Shown here: in pieces, positions 1-10,403 of the stretch | Layout: the number at the start of each line of letters is the position of its first letter | Position numbering within the stretch: position 1 is the first letter of the stretch | Assembly: GCA_963210315.1 (NCBI GenBank) | Contig: OY723268.1 | Location: 496,001-560,000, forward strand | Reading direction: 5' to 3' | Length of the DNA stretch: 64,000 bases | From: Rhynchopus euleeides | Taxonomy: Eukaryota; Euglenozoa; Diplonemea; Diplonemida; Diplonemidae | Made by a program: the position numbers and the translations under genes | Notes under the pieces: model-generated | Seen by the model: only the letters and a program-made list of their open reading frames with translations | What the model was told of the DNA's origin: nothing | The model's database searches: none

Positions 1-1998
1 AACAACAGCAACGACACCCACCCCACTACCCCCCCACCCCACACCCGTCACCCACCCCGTCATCTGTCGCCGGTTTTTGCGGTGGTTTCGTCAGGAGAAG
101 ACCGGGGTCCTGTCGGGAGCAGCCACTGCCCTGAGAACCTGCCGGTCTCGCAAAACGCGTGGGCTGGATAGCGCTTTCACTTAGTCACGCCTTGGTGGCG
201 AGTGCCCTCCTTGATTCATATTTGAACCACACGCAGTGTGTGTGGGAGGGGGGGGGGAGGAAAATTATCGCTTGTCAGGCACTCACTCCGTGCACAGGCG
301 AGGGGGAGGCGTGCGTGTTGAAGCGTCAACAGCAGAACCCAACCCCAAGAGAGGGGGATGTGAGAGACTGGCAGGGCCAGCGGCAGCGAGGACTTGTTTT
401 ATTGTGGAATCGCAAAGTGCAGAATATACAAGGGGGGTGGGGGGGAGGAAGGAAGGAGAAGGAGGACAGGGAGAGAGGGGGCCTCAGGAGGCCCCCTTCG
501 CTATTGGGGCAACTGGGGCCTTCGCTCTGTGCCACACTGTGTGTGTGTGTCAAACTGTGTCACTTTGCAGCCAAGTGTTGTGAGGCGGTTCACCCTTCCT
601 CACTTCTCTGCAAGTGTGTTCTGAGCGAGGGCCCCCAATTAACACACTTCGGGGGGGGGAGGGGGGGAAGGTATTTTCGGCGTTTGTGGGAGGAACGCGC
701 AAAATCACCCCTGCGAGAGGGTTGAGAAGTGTGCGAGGCCTTAAAATAAGGAGATTGTGTGTGGGTTGTGGGGTGTGCGTGGGGCAGCAATGCGTGGGTG
801 CATTATCGGTTCGCCTCTCCCCTTTCTGCAGAATAGCACTCCACATGCCCCTGGTTGCAGAAACAAAACACATCACGTCCGCCGGCTCCTGTCTTGTTTG
901 AATTCTTAACAGAGTAGTGTCGCCACAGCTCAGCAGAGCTGCCACGCTGCACTGTCGTTGTGTTGGCAAAGCGTTGCGCGCCAAATCCGGGGGGCAAAAA
1001 CTAAACAGGCGCAACTCCCGCAGCCCCTGTTGCTGTGCCCAACACAGCTTGCCTTTTCCGCAAGGAGGCCGGTTGATGCTGTGGTGACGTTTGTCAAGAA
1101 GGCACCTTTTGTTTTCTTTTCGCGAAGACCCAAAACAGAGAAGAAGAGTCGAGGATACCCGACATACAGCAGGCCGAACCCACAGAAGGGGGAGAAGGGG
1201 GTGATGTATGCCGTGCGTGGTGGTCCCTCGAAATCATTGGATCTTAGAGAAAGAGTGTGGGGAGAGGTAGCGAGGTAGAAGAAAGAGGATAAATCGGGAT
1301 GGGCCTCCCTTCACTCTGCGGAGGGGACGGGGATGATGAGGGGTGGTGGCAAAGGCGGGTTTACTTTGCGTCGCTTCTTGACAATGTGTTGGGGCATGGA
1401 CAGTAGGAACACCACGTGTGGATCACGCATCATCATACTGTCGTCTCGTTTCGAGCCCCACTATGATCCGTCCCCACCCCCGCCAAGCTTCTCCTCAGGC
1501 CGAAACGGGGATCAAGGATCAAGGGCAACCTGGAGGAGCAGATCCCAGGCAGGCAACATCAGAGGGTTGTTTGTTTTGGCGTCGACAGCCCGTCAACACA
1601 CAAGCTCTGCATGCAGTGCACTGTGGGCCCCTTTCCCTCATTCTCCTTCATCTTTCCCGCAGCCCTGCAAGCATGCAGCAGGCCTGTCGCTAACTTTTCG
1701 ATTTTGGAGATTTGGTGGGTTGACGCTCCTGTTTTGGGGGGGGATCAGGGGGGAAAACACTAGGGGTCAATTTTTCTCGCGCGCGCTCGTGTTGTTGCCA
1801 AATTTTCCCATCGGTGGACCACTAGGTGGGCGCGGTGTGAGGCGCTGGGTTCCTTCCGTGGTTCCTCTCCCGCTCGCGCCGTCGGGTGCCGGAGGAAACC
1901 AAAAAATGGCTTTCGGGACCATGATTTCGACGCTGCCCCCTGATATGCCACGGCCGTCAAAGCGCAAGGACTTGGTTACTAGACGGGCACGCGAGATA
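1..1998. other. Gene-free low-complexity sequence
   Basis: G-rich and C-rich runs and TG/CA tracts dominate. Open frames here have skewed composition and no recognisable domain, and I see no supported gene. One clean structure is a perfect 9-bp hairpin with a 2-nt loop at 477-496 (GGGGGCCTC / GAGGCCCCC). Confidence 0.6.
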
Positions 1999-2232
1999 GG
2001 GGGGCTGGGGGGCAGAGCCCCCCAGCCGCCGGAGGCCACGGTAGTGAACATCTGTTCATTGTGGGCGTACAGATTCTGTGTGAGTTGGCTGTGTCCCCCT
2101 GAGGCGACTGGAGTGGTTGGATTCCCTGACCCGGTGGGAATCGAATGACTTGAGTACGAGACACACGCCACAGGGGGGTCTGGGGGGCGGAGCCCCCCAG
2201 CCGCCGGAGGCCACGGTAGTGATCATCTGTTC
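1999..2232 (+). repeat. Pair of dispersed GC-hairpin repeats
   Basis: Two copies of a ~60-bp repeat, about 180 bp apart (cores at 2005-2025 and 2180-2200). Each has a 9-bp G/C stem (CTGGGGGGC / GCCCCCCAG) with a 3-nt loop, then GCCGCCGGAGGCCACGG and a short palindrome-like end GAACATCTGTTC (GATCATCTGTTC in the second). The spacer (GTACAGATTCTG, GAGTTGGCTG) recurs near other copies. About 25 copies occur in the window in both orientations. Confidence 0.85.
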
Positions 2233-2254
2233 CTGCAAAACCATACTCTCTTCG

Positions 2255-2515
2255 ACGTCGACCCAGTGAAAGTGGGTTGACGCTTGGTCGACGCTTGGTG
2301 AGCGTCGACCCAGTGTAACCGGGTCAACGCTAGGTTAGCGTCGACCCAGTGTAATAAATGGGTTGACGCTTGGTCCAGGCTTGAATGGCAACCCAGTTCC
2401 ACTGGGTCGACGCTCCAAGCCTCGACCAAGCGTCAACCCAGTCCACTGGGTCGACGCTGGGTCGACGCTTTTTTATGGGGGGGGAAACCCAAAATCACTG
2501 GGTCGACGGTCGACG
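2255..2515. repeat. Inverted-repeat cluster built on GTCGACCCAGTG
   Basis: Short blocks of GTCGACCCAGTG and its reverse complement CACTGGGTCGAC alternate with AAGCGTC/GACGCTT words over about 260 bp, giving many overlapping hairpins. A G run follows near 2547. It has no coding potential and its origin is unknown. Confidence 0.7.
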
Positions 2516-2801
2516 CTTAGCGACATGCCTGAGCATGCAGAGCTGAGGGGGGGGGGGGGGGGCAAAATGCGCTGACACACCTCAGGAATCTGTCGCTTGC
2601 TTGCGTTGCACACATCCACCACAGGGTGTGTCCAATCGCACAACAACAAATCGTACTTGTGCCAATCGCACAACAACAAAAAGGGGGCTTTGAAGAAATC
2701 CCGCGAAATCCTTAGGAGAATAAGACCTCAGCAAAGTGTATCACGTCACAAGGTAGACAGCAGGTTCTGAAGAAAGATGGCAGTTCTCGCAAGCAAAAAT
2801 G

Positions 2802-3047
2802 TCACTCCAGTACAGCCGCTCTTTACTCGTATTTTGTTTGTGATGCGTTGACGCTTCCACTTTTGTGCGTTGACGCTTCCACACACAAAACCTCAACTCC
2901 TGTGATGGGGGAGGCTAGTGGTGTGCGGAGCACGTTTGGCTGTGGTGGAGTGACATTTTCTGCTCACAAGTGTGCGTAAAAAGCGCCCTATCACTTCACA
3001 GCTACAACCGCTCTGATGAATTTCCTTTTGTTTGTTGCGTTGACGCT
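2802..3047 (-). mobile_element. Diverged MITE copy followed by a half copy
   Basis: 2802-2976 is a diverged minus-oriented relative of the ~187-bp MITE: it keeps GACGCTTC, the CACAAAACC block and GAGCACGTTTGG. From about 2980 to 3047 an almost exact left half follows (AAAGCGCCCTATCACTTCAC through GCGTTGACGCTTCTACACC), then unrelated sequence starts. This looks like nested or rearranged insertions. Confidence 0.7.
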
Positions 3048-3121
3048 TCTACACCAGGACCGAGGTTCAGGGGTTTCGCTAGCACCGAAAACCGGTGCTT
3101 TGCACCAATTGTTTTTTTTTT

Positions 3122-3308
3122 AAGCACACTCGTGTGAGCGGAAAGCGCCCCACCACAGCTGCAACCAAACGTGCTCTATACACTAACCCCACCCTTCATC
3201 AGGCTCAGGGTGTGATCAGTTCAGGGTTTTGTGTGTAGAAGCGTCAACGCAACAAACAAAAGGAAATTCATCAGAGCGGTTGTAGCTGTGAAGTGATAGG
3301 GCGCTTTT
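3122..3308 (+). mobile_element. ~187-bp MITE, full copy
   Basis: This copy starts AAGCACACTCGTGTGAGCGG and ends ATAGGGCGCTTTT. The ends form imperfect terminal inverted repeats: AAAGCGCCC..CACAGCTGCAACC at the left against the complement of GGTTGTAGCTGTG..GGGCGCTTT at the right. It has no coding capacity, so it is non-autonomous. The left flank (GCACCAATTG then a T run) is the same as that of the copy at 4991. Confidence 0.88.
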
Positions 3309-4150
3309 CTAAGAATTTTTGTAAGGGGAAAGAAAGTTTTTTTCTAAGAATTTTGTTAGGGGAACTTTTTTCTAAGGTTGTTTCGCAGCAGGCCTGGGCG
3401 GGGAACGAGCCCTTTTTCCAGGTTTTTTGGGTCGGGGAACCAGGTTTTTTCGAAGAATTTTTACAAGGGATTTTTTGCTCACCCCCCCACAGTTTCCAGG
3501 CGCGTGCCCGTCAGGCGGGACTTTTTCTCTGATTTCTCTCCGCGTCATCATGTGACAGCTCTCGAGTGATGCCCAGAGATGCTTGCGGCAGAGAGTGCCC
3601 CTCATGCGCGTTACAGCTGAAAATGAATGAGGATCATCTGGCACTCGTTCTCATCTGGGGTTGTGCTCCGCAGGGACTCAATACACCTTGGCACTCTCGC
3701 AGAGCTGGACATGCCAGCAGTGTTTTCCCTATGATGAAAACTATGATGAACTCATCATTTTTTCATTTTTTCCGAAAATTGGCTTGATGAACTCATCATA
3801 ACAGGGATTTTCCTTAGGAAAAGAATCTGGGGGCTCCGAGGGTCTTCAGGGGCACTTTTTCTGATGAGGGGCAGTTTTTTCATCACGCACAGAACAACCC
3901 CCCTCCCTAACAGGCGCCACCCCCACAGGGTGCTGCTATTAGATGCAGAAAAAGCTCTCTCAGTTTTTTGGTGGTGAAAGGGGGGCAAATGCGAAGAACT
4001 GACTGCGACACCTTCCTAAAAGAGAAGGGCGAACTGGAGCGCCAGGCCTCGTACAGAGGCATCAAAACAGGCGGTGTACTTCCTCCGGCCAGCAGTGCCT
4101 GCTCATAGGACCTGTGGTCAGCATTTACATGCCAGGATGACATCCAAACG
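3309..4150. repeat. Repeat-derived sequence related to 12873-13205
   Basis: About 3380-3725 is the inverted counterpart of 12873-13205, sharing the GGCTCGTTCCCCGCCC block, the CATGTGACAGCTCTCGAG block and the GGACATGCCAGCA end. 3305-3390 holds repeated TTCTAAGAATTTTTGT-like words that recur, inverted, at 11440-11560. Only short unrelated frames are open. I read this as a fragment of an older, larger mobile element and see no gene. Confidence 0.55.
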
Positions 4151-4151
4151 C

Positions 4152-4213
4152 AACAGATGTTCACTACCGTGGCCTCCGGCGGCTGGGGGGCTCCGCCCCC
4201 CAGACCCCCCTAG
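4152..4213 (-). repeat. GC-hairpin repeat, minus orientation
   Basis: A single copy of the ~60-bp hairpin repeat. It reads CAGATGTTCACTACCGTGGC, then the CTGGGGGGC / GCCCCCCAG stem. Confidence 0.85.
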
Positions 4214-4278
4214 ACCCCCTATGGATTTTCGGGAAACCACTGCGCATACTTACAAAATCAGCGCGAGAAATTTTTTTT

Positions 4279-4466
4279 AAGCACACTCGTGTGAGCGGAA
4301 AGCGCCCCACCACAGCTGCAACCAAACGTGCTCTATACACTAACCCCACCCTTCATCAGGCTCAGGGTGTGATCAGTTCAGGGTTTTGTGTGTAGAAGCG
4401 TCAACGCAACAAACAAAAGGAAATTCATCAGAGCGGTTGTAGCTGTGAAGTGATAGGGCGCTTTTT
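4279..4466 (+). mobile_element. ~187-bp MITE, full copy
   Basis: Nearly identical to the 3122-3308 copy, including the start AAGCACACTCG and the end GGGCGCTTTTT. It follows a T run, as several other copies do. Confidence 0.88.
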
Positions 4467-4494
4467 CACACTAGGCCAAATGAGGTCAGCTCCT

Positions 4495-4623
4495 GTGACG
4501 CTAAGTGACGCTAAGTGACGCTAAGTGACGGTAAGTGACCGTAAGTGTTGGTAAGTGACCGTAAGTGTTGGTAAGTGACTGTAAGTGACGTTAAGTGACA
4601 CTAAGTGACGGTAAATGACGCCA
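4495..4623 (+). repeat. 10-bp minisatellite TAAGTGACNN
   Basis: About 12 head-to-tail 10-bp units, TAAGTGAC followed by two variable bases (GC, GG, CG, TG, AC), with a few TAAGTGTTGG variants. A second array of the same unit lies at 10404-10602, on the far side of the 31-bp satellite arrays. Confidence 0.9.
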
Positions 4624-4719
4624 AAAATCCTGAATGCACACGCCTGGAGGGGGCCTGCAGGAGGTCCTCACGTCTCGGGCCCCAGTGCGTTCCTTTGACT
4701 CCGTGCTGACTGTAGTGGG

Positions 4720-4935
4720 GTAACTTGGACACCGACCGGCCGGTTGACCGGTCAGGAAGTAACCCGTTGACCGGCCATCTGACCGTTCACCGGCAGACCG
4801 GTGGCCGCCGGTTGACCGGCCATCTGCCTGCAAACCCGCACACAACGCGCTGCTTTCCACACCTTTACGAGGTTGCCCCGATATTTTCCACACCTCTGCG
4901 AGGTTGCCCCGACATTTTCCACACCTCTACGAGGT
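4720..4935 (+). repeat. GACCGG-rich block and a short 31-bp satellite stub
   Basis: 4735-4830 repeats GTTGACCGGCCATCTG and related GACCGG words. 4850-4935 then holds about two and a half units of the 31-bp satellite (TTTCCACACCTCTGCGAGG, GTTGCCCCGA). The GTTGACCGGCCATCTGCC flank also forms the spacer between the two big arrays at 8264-8332, so the stub is probably a cut-down relative of that structure. Confidence 0.7.
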
Positions 4936-4990
4936 TCAGGGGTTTCGCTAGCACCGAAAACCGGTGCTTTGCACCAATTGTTTTTTTTTT

Positions 4991-5879
4991 AAGCACACTC
5001 GTGTGAGCGGAAAGCGCCCCACCACAGCTGCAACCAAACGTGCTCTATACACTAACCCCACCCTTCATCAGGCTCAGGGTGTGATCAGTTCAGGGTTTTG
5101 TGTGTAGAAGCGTCAACGCTTTCTGTACTTCATTGTAAGCAGGCGAGAGAATCAAGAGGGGGGCAAGAGTGACAGAAGCGGACAGGCGCATCGCGAAGCA
5201 GACTCACTCGAACAACGCCCGATGGGACTCCAGGGTCGCAGTACCTCCGTCAGTGCAGGCGGAGACAGTGGCGCGGGCACGCCTCATCGAGGACAACGAG
5301 TGGTATACGCCGCAGAACCCGCCACCGACCATTGAGCTCTGGACAGACGCGTCATCCACGGCGTGGGCGGCGGTGCTCGTGTTACCGGGAGGGGAGTCAG
5401 TGTCCCAAGGTGCGTTCGAAGGGAGCGACGCGGACACGAACATCTTCCTGAAGGAAGCGTATGCAGTGTGGCAGGGGGTGCGCATGATGCAGCGTGTGAG
5501 GGAGGCAAGCGTGACCTGCCACATAGACAACCTCGGCCTGGTGTTCGCGCTCCGGAAGGGCCACTGCGCCAACTACCGAGGCAACCTTCTGCTGCAGGAG
5601 ATATACACAACAGCGCGCCGCCAGCAGATACGACTGATTCCACACTGGGTTGCGACCCACGACCAACGCGCAGACGCGTACACGCGAGGGACGCAGGCTA
5701 CACACCCCGTGGAGTTGCCACCAGTGTCGATGCCACCCACACTTTTACCAGCGCGCCCGCCTCGTTGAGAACGAGACGGACACGTCCCTCCGGATGAGGG
5801 TCCTGGTGTAGAAGCGTCAACGCAACAAACAAAGGAAATTCATCAGAGCGGTTGTAGCTGTGAAGTGATAGGGCGCTTT
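4991..5879 (+). mobile_element. MITE split by a retroelement fragment
   Basis: The MITE left part (4991-5119) stops at AAGCGTCAACGC. The right part resumes at about 5797-5879, with GTGTAGAAGCGTCAACGC present on both sides of the 5120-5796 insert. The right part carries the GGTCCTGGTGTAG variant shared with the next full copy (5881-6065), not the GTTTTGTGTGTAG variant of the left part. The 18-bp duplication may therefore reflect recombination between two MITEs rather than a target-site duplication. Confidence 0.7.
5169..5768 (+). pseudogene. Retroelement RNase H domain fragment
   Basis: The frame of about 199 codons reads as a type I RNase H domain of a retrotransposon polyprotein. LWTDASSTAWAAVL gives the first catalytic Asp, FLKEAYAVWQG the Glu, CHIDNLGLVFALRKG the second Asp, and HWVATHDQRADAYTRG the final Asp region. 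There is no ATG at the start (the frame opens with GTG), and no reverse transcriptase, integrase or LTR around it, so it is a stranded fragment. All four acidic positions are retained, which suggests fairly recent loss of function. The clade cannot be told from this domain alone; DIRS-like and Ty3-like elements both carry such domains. It sits between two partial MITE copies. Confidence 0.75.
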
Positions 5880-5880
5880 T

Positions 5881-6065
5881 TAAGCACACTCGTGTGAGCG
5901 GAAAGCGCCCCACCACAGCTGCAACCAAACGTGCTCTATACACTAACCCCACCCTTCATCAGGCTCAGGGTGTGATCAGTTCAGGGTCCTGGTGTAGAAG
6001 CGTCAACGCAACAAACAAAGGAAATTCATCAGAGCGGTTGTAGCTGTGAAGTGATAGGGCGCTTT
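5881..6065 (+). mobile_element. ~187-bp MITE, full copy
   Basis: Head-to-tail with the right half of the preceding broken copy; it starts AAGCACACTCG directly after GGGCGCTTTTT. It carries the GGTCCTGGTGTAG variant in the middle. Confidence 0.88.
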
Positions 6066-6692
6066 CTGGGGGTTTTTCGGTTTTTCGGAATGTGCAAAGC
6101 ACCGCCCTTGGGAGCGGTGCTTAGCACCGTTTTTGTTTTTTTTCCCCCCCGATTTTTTTTGGTGTCACCCAGGGACCGGTGATCTCCTGCTGGTCGGGCT
6201 GCGAAACAGCGAAGCCTACTTACGAGCATCACAAACCCGAGGGAATCCCGACTGCCCGAGACTGCAATGAACAGATGTTCACTACCGTGGCCTCCGGCGG
6301 CTGGGGGGCTCCGCCCCCCAGACCCCCCTGTGCCGTGTGCCTGTCTACGAGATCGCCACCACCTTGCGTGGATGCGACGTCAACATGTCGAGAAAGGGGC
6401 GTCGTTGGACAAAACGACCCCGAAACCATTCGAATCGGGGGTCAGTGGCACCCAGTGCCCGTACACTCGTGTAGGTACACCGATGGTACACCGCGCTGCG
6501 GTGAACCATCAGTACACCTACACTACAGCAAAGAGCGGAACGTGTGTTCGCGTGGTGCGCTCCCGATGGGGTGGGGATTTTTCGGTGCAAAGCACCACCG
6601 CGGAAAGTTTTTCTTTCCCCCTCTGATTTTCGGTTCGAAGAGCACCGCACCGATATTTTTACCGCCTGACCCCCCCGGTGCTAGCGAAAACC
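6066..6692. other. Gene-free stretch with hairpins and one GC-hairpin repeat
   Basis: No supported gene. Structures: a perfect 8-bp hairpin at 6098-6121 (AGCACCGC / GCGGTGCT); a minus-oriented GC-hairpin repeat at 6268-6331; and an imperfect 25-bp-stem hairpin with a 3-nt loop at 6470-6522 (TGTAGGTACACCGATGG pairing with CCATCAGTACACCTACA, few mismatches). The A/T-rich words GGTGCTAGCGAAAA and GCAAAGCACC also occur near 3080 and 4950. Confidence 0.6.
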
Positions 6693-8263
6693 CTGACGAG
6701 GTTGCCCCGATATTTTCCACACCTCAACGAGGTTGCCCCGATATTTTCCACACCTCTGCGAGGTTGCCCCGATATTTTCCACACCTCTACGAGGTTGCCC
6801 CGATATTTTCCACACCTCTGCGAGGTTGCCCCGACATTTTCCACACCTCTACGAGGTTGCCCCGATATTGTCCACACCTCTGCGAGGTTGCCCCGATATT
6901 TTCCACACCTCAACGAGGTTGCCCCGATATTTTCCACACCTCTACGAGGTTGCCCCGATATTTTCCACACCTCTACGAGGTTGCCCCGATATTTTCCACA
7001 CCTCTGCGAGGTTGCCCCGATATTTTCCACACCTCAACGAGGTTGCCCCGATATTTTCCACACCTCTACGAGGTTGCCCCGATATTTTCCACACCTCTAC
7101 GAGGTTGCCCCGATATTGTCCACACCTCTGCGAGGTTGCCCCGATATTTTCCACACCTCAACGAGGTTGCCCCGATATTTTCCACACCTCTACGAGGTTG
7201 CCCCGACATCTTCCACACCTCTACGAGGTTGCCCCGATATTGTCCACACCTCTGCGAGGTTGCCCCGATATTTTCCACACCTCTACGAGGTTGCCCCGAT
7301 ATTTTCCACACCTCTGCGAGGTTGCCCCGACATTTTCCACACCTCTACGAGGTTGCCCCGATATTGTCCACACCTCTGCGAGGTTGCCCCGATATTTTCC
7401 ACACCTCTACGAGGTTGCCACGATATTTTCCACACCTCTACGAGGTTGCCCCGATATTTTCCACACCTCTGCGAGGTTGCCCCGATATTTTCCACACCTC
7501 TACGAGGTTGCCCCGATATTTTCCACACCTCTACGAGGTTGCCCCGATATTGTCCACACCTCTGCGAGGTTGCCCCGATATTTTCCACACCTCAACGAGG
7601 TTGCCCCGATATTTTCCACACCTCTGCGAGGTTGCCCCGATATTTTCCACACCTCTACGAGGTTGCCCCGATATTGTCCACACCTCTGCGAGGTTGCCCC
7701 GATATTTTCCACACCTCAACGAGGTTGCCCCGATATTTTCCACACCTCTGCGAGGTTGCCCCGATATTTTCCACACCTCTACGAGGTTGCCCCGATATTT
7801 TCCACACCTCTACGAGGTTGCCCCGATATTGTCCACACCTCTGCGAGGTTGCCCCGATATTTTCCACACCTCAACGAGGTTGCCCCGATATTTTCCACAC
7901 CTCTGCGAGGTTGCCCCGATATTTTCCACACCTCTACGAGGTTGCCCCGATATTTTCCACACCTCAACGAGGTTGCCCCGATATTTTCCACACCTCTGCG
8001 AGGTTGCCCCGATATTTTCCACACCTCTACGAGGTTGCCCCGATATTTTCCACACCTCTACGAGGTTGCCCCGATATTTTCCACACCTCTACGAGGTTGC
8101 CCCGATATTGTCCACACCTCTGCGAGGTTGCCCCGATATTTTCCACACCTCAACGAGGTTGCCCCGATATTTTCCACACCTCTACGAGGTTGCCCCGACA
8201 TCTTCCACACCTCTACGAGGTTGCCCCGATATTTTCCACACCTCTGCGAGGTTGCCCCGATAA
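6693..8263 (+). repeat. 31-bp satellite array, left arm
   Basis: About 50 head-to-tail 31-bp units. Each has a small hairpin CCTC-NNC-GAGG (TAC, TGC or AAC in the loop) followed by TTGCCCCGATATTTTCCACA, with variants GACATTTTCC, GATATTGTCC and GACATCTTCC. Because 31 is one more than a multiple of three and the unit has no stop on this strand, all three plus frames stay open for over 500 codons. None begins with ATG (starts are GTG or TTG), so I treat them as artefacts. The array is read in the opposite direction beyond 8333. Confidence 0.95.
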
Positions 8264-8332
8264 AGTAACCCGTTGACCGGCCATCTGCCCGCAAACCCAC
8301 ACAACGCGCTGGTCGTTCGCCCGGTCAGACAA
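8264..8332. other. Spacer between the inverted satellite arms
   Basis: A 69-bp non-satellite centre (AAGTAACCCGTTGACCGGCC..., GGTCGTTCGCCCGGTCAG). It shares GTAACCCGTTGACCGGCCAT with 4757-4780, next to the short satellite stub. This is the axis of the large inverted repeat. Confidence 0.85.
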
Positions 8333-10228
8333 CGGCAACCTCGCAGAGGTGTGGAAAATATCGGGGCAACCTCGTAGAGGTGTGGAAAATATCGGGGCAA
8401 CCTCGTTGAGGTGTGGAAAATATCGGGGCAACCTCGTAGAGGTGTGGAAAATATCGGGGCAACCTCGCAGAGGTGTGAAAAATATCGGGGCAACCTCGTT
8501 GAGGTGTGGAAAATATCGGGGCAACCTCGTAGAGGTGTGGAAAATATCGGGGCAACCTCGTTGAGGTGTGGAAAATATCGGGGCAACCTCGTAGAGGTGT
8601 GGAAAATATCGGGGCAACCTCGCAGAGGTGTGGAAAATATCGGGGCAACCTCGTTGAGGTGTGGAAAATATCGGGGCAACCTCGCAGAGGTGTGGACAAT
8701 ATCGGGGCAACCTCGTAGAGGTGTGGAAAATATCGGGGCAACCTCGTAGAGGTGTGGAAAATATCGGGGCAACCTCGTTGAGGTGTGGAAAATATCGGGG
8801 CAACCTCGTAGAGGTGTGGAAAATGTCGGGGCAACCTCGCAGAGATGTGCAAAATATCGGGGCAACCTCGTAGAGTTGTGGAAAATGTCGGGGCAACCTC
8901 GCAGAGGTGTGGAGAATATCGGGGCAACCTCGTAGAGGTGTGGAAAATGTCGGGGCAACCTCGTAGAGGTGTGGAAAATATCGGGGCAACCTCGTAGAGG
9001 TGTGGAAAATATCGGGGCAACCTCGCAGAGATGTGGAAAATATCGGGGCAACCTCGTAGAGGTGTGGAAAATGTCGGGGCAACCTCGCAGAGATGTGCAA
9101 AATATCGGGGCAACCTCGTAGAGTTGTGGAAAATGTCGGGGCAACCTCGTAGAGGTGTGGAAAATATCGGGGCAACCTCGTAGAGGTGTGGAAAATGTCG
9201 GGGCAACCTCGTAGAGGTGTGGAAAATATCGGGGCAACCTCGCAGAGATGTGGAAAATATCGGGGCAACCTCGTAGAGGTGTGGAAAATGTCGGGGCAAC
9301 CTCGCAGAGATGTGCAAAATATCGGGGCAACCTCGTAGAGTTGTGGAAAATGTCGGGGCAACCTCGCAGAGGTGTGGAGAATATCGGGGCAACCTCGTAG
9401 AGGTGTGGAAAATGTCGGGGCAACCTCGTAGAGGTGTGGAAAATATCGGGGCAACCTCGTAGAGGTGTGGAAAATGTCGGGGCAACCTCGTAGAGGTGTG
9501 GAAAATATCGGGGCAACCTCGTAGAGGTGTGGAAAATGTCGGGGCAACCTCGTAGAGGTGTGGAAAATATCGGGGCAACCTCGCAGAGATGTGGAAAATA
9601 TCGGGGCAACCTCGTAGAGGTGTGGAAAATGTCGGGGCAACCTCGCAGAGATGTGCAAAATATCGGGGCAACCTCGTAGAGTTGTGGAAAATGTCGGGGC
9701 AACCTCGCAGAGGTGTGGAGAATATCGGGGCAACCTCGTAGAGGTGTGGAAAATGTCGGGGCAACCTCGCAGAGATGTGCAAAATATCGGGGCAACCTCG
9801 TAGAGTTGTGGAAAATGTCGGGGCAACCTCGCAGAGGTGTGGAGAATATCGGGGCAACCTCGTAGAGGTGTGGAAAATGTCGGGGCAACCTCGCAGAGAT
9901 GTGCAAAATATCGGGGCAACCTCGTAGAGTTGTGGAAAATGTCGGGGCAACCTCGCAGAGGTGTGGAAAATATCGGGGCAACCTCGTAGAGGTGTGGAAA
10001 ATGTCGGGGCAACCTCGCAGAGGTGTGGAAAATATCGGGGCAACCTCGCAGAGATGTGGAAAATATCGGGGCAACCTCGTAGAGGTGTGGAAAATGTCGG
10101 GGCAACCTCGTAGAGGTGTGGAAAATATCGGGGCAACCTCGCAGAGGTGTGGAAAATATCGGGGCAACCTCGTAGAGGTGTGGAAAATGTCGGGGCAACC
10201 TCGTAGAGATGTGGAAAATATCGGGGCA
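8333..10228 (-). repeat. 31-bp satellite array, right arm, inverted
   Basis: About 61 units of the same 31-bp satellite in reverse orientation. The first ~500 bp use the same variants as the left arm. From about 8830 a higher-order pattern of several units appears, marked by GCAGAGATGTGCAAAATATC, then GTAGAGTTGTGG, then GTGTGGAGAATATC. It repeats near 8840, 9085, 9305, 9645, 9770 and 9890. All three minus frames are open, again without an ATG start. Confidence 0.95.
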
Positions 10229-10403
10229 CCGATCGTGATCGACAGCACTGTCGTTCACATGCTTGTCGGGTGGGAAATATGTCCCTTCTCAGCTCTCTCT
10301 GTGCATTCACGATCAGTCCTGCGGGATTCACATCGACCACGCTCGGTTTTCTGCCATTACGGAGGTTGGTCAGCTCAGAACACGAGAAAACCAACGACTC
10401 CCT

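Noticed and set aside
1333..2148. 271-codon plus-strand frame near the left end
   Set aside because: It has no recognisable domain, runs into the GC-hairpin repeat and has skewed composition.
6179..8276. Three overlapping plus-strand frames of 511-694 codons as repeat-protein genes
   Set aside because: They exist only because a stop-free 31-bp unit is repeated; none starts with ATG, and the same happens on the other strand in the inverted arm.
6693..10228. CRISPR-like array (31-bp repeats)
   Set aside because: Units are directly adjacent with no unique spacers, and the window is eukaryotic.
8182..10394. Three overlapping minus-strand frames of 681-689 codons
   Set aside because: Same cause as the left arm; starts are GTG or TTG, and there is no domain or splice support.
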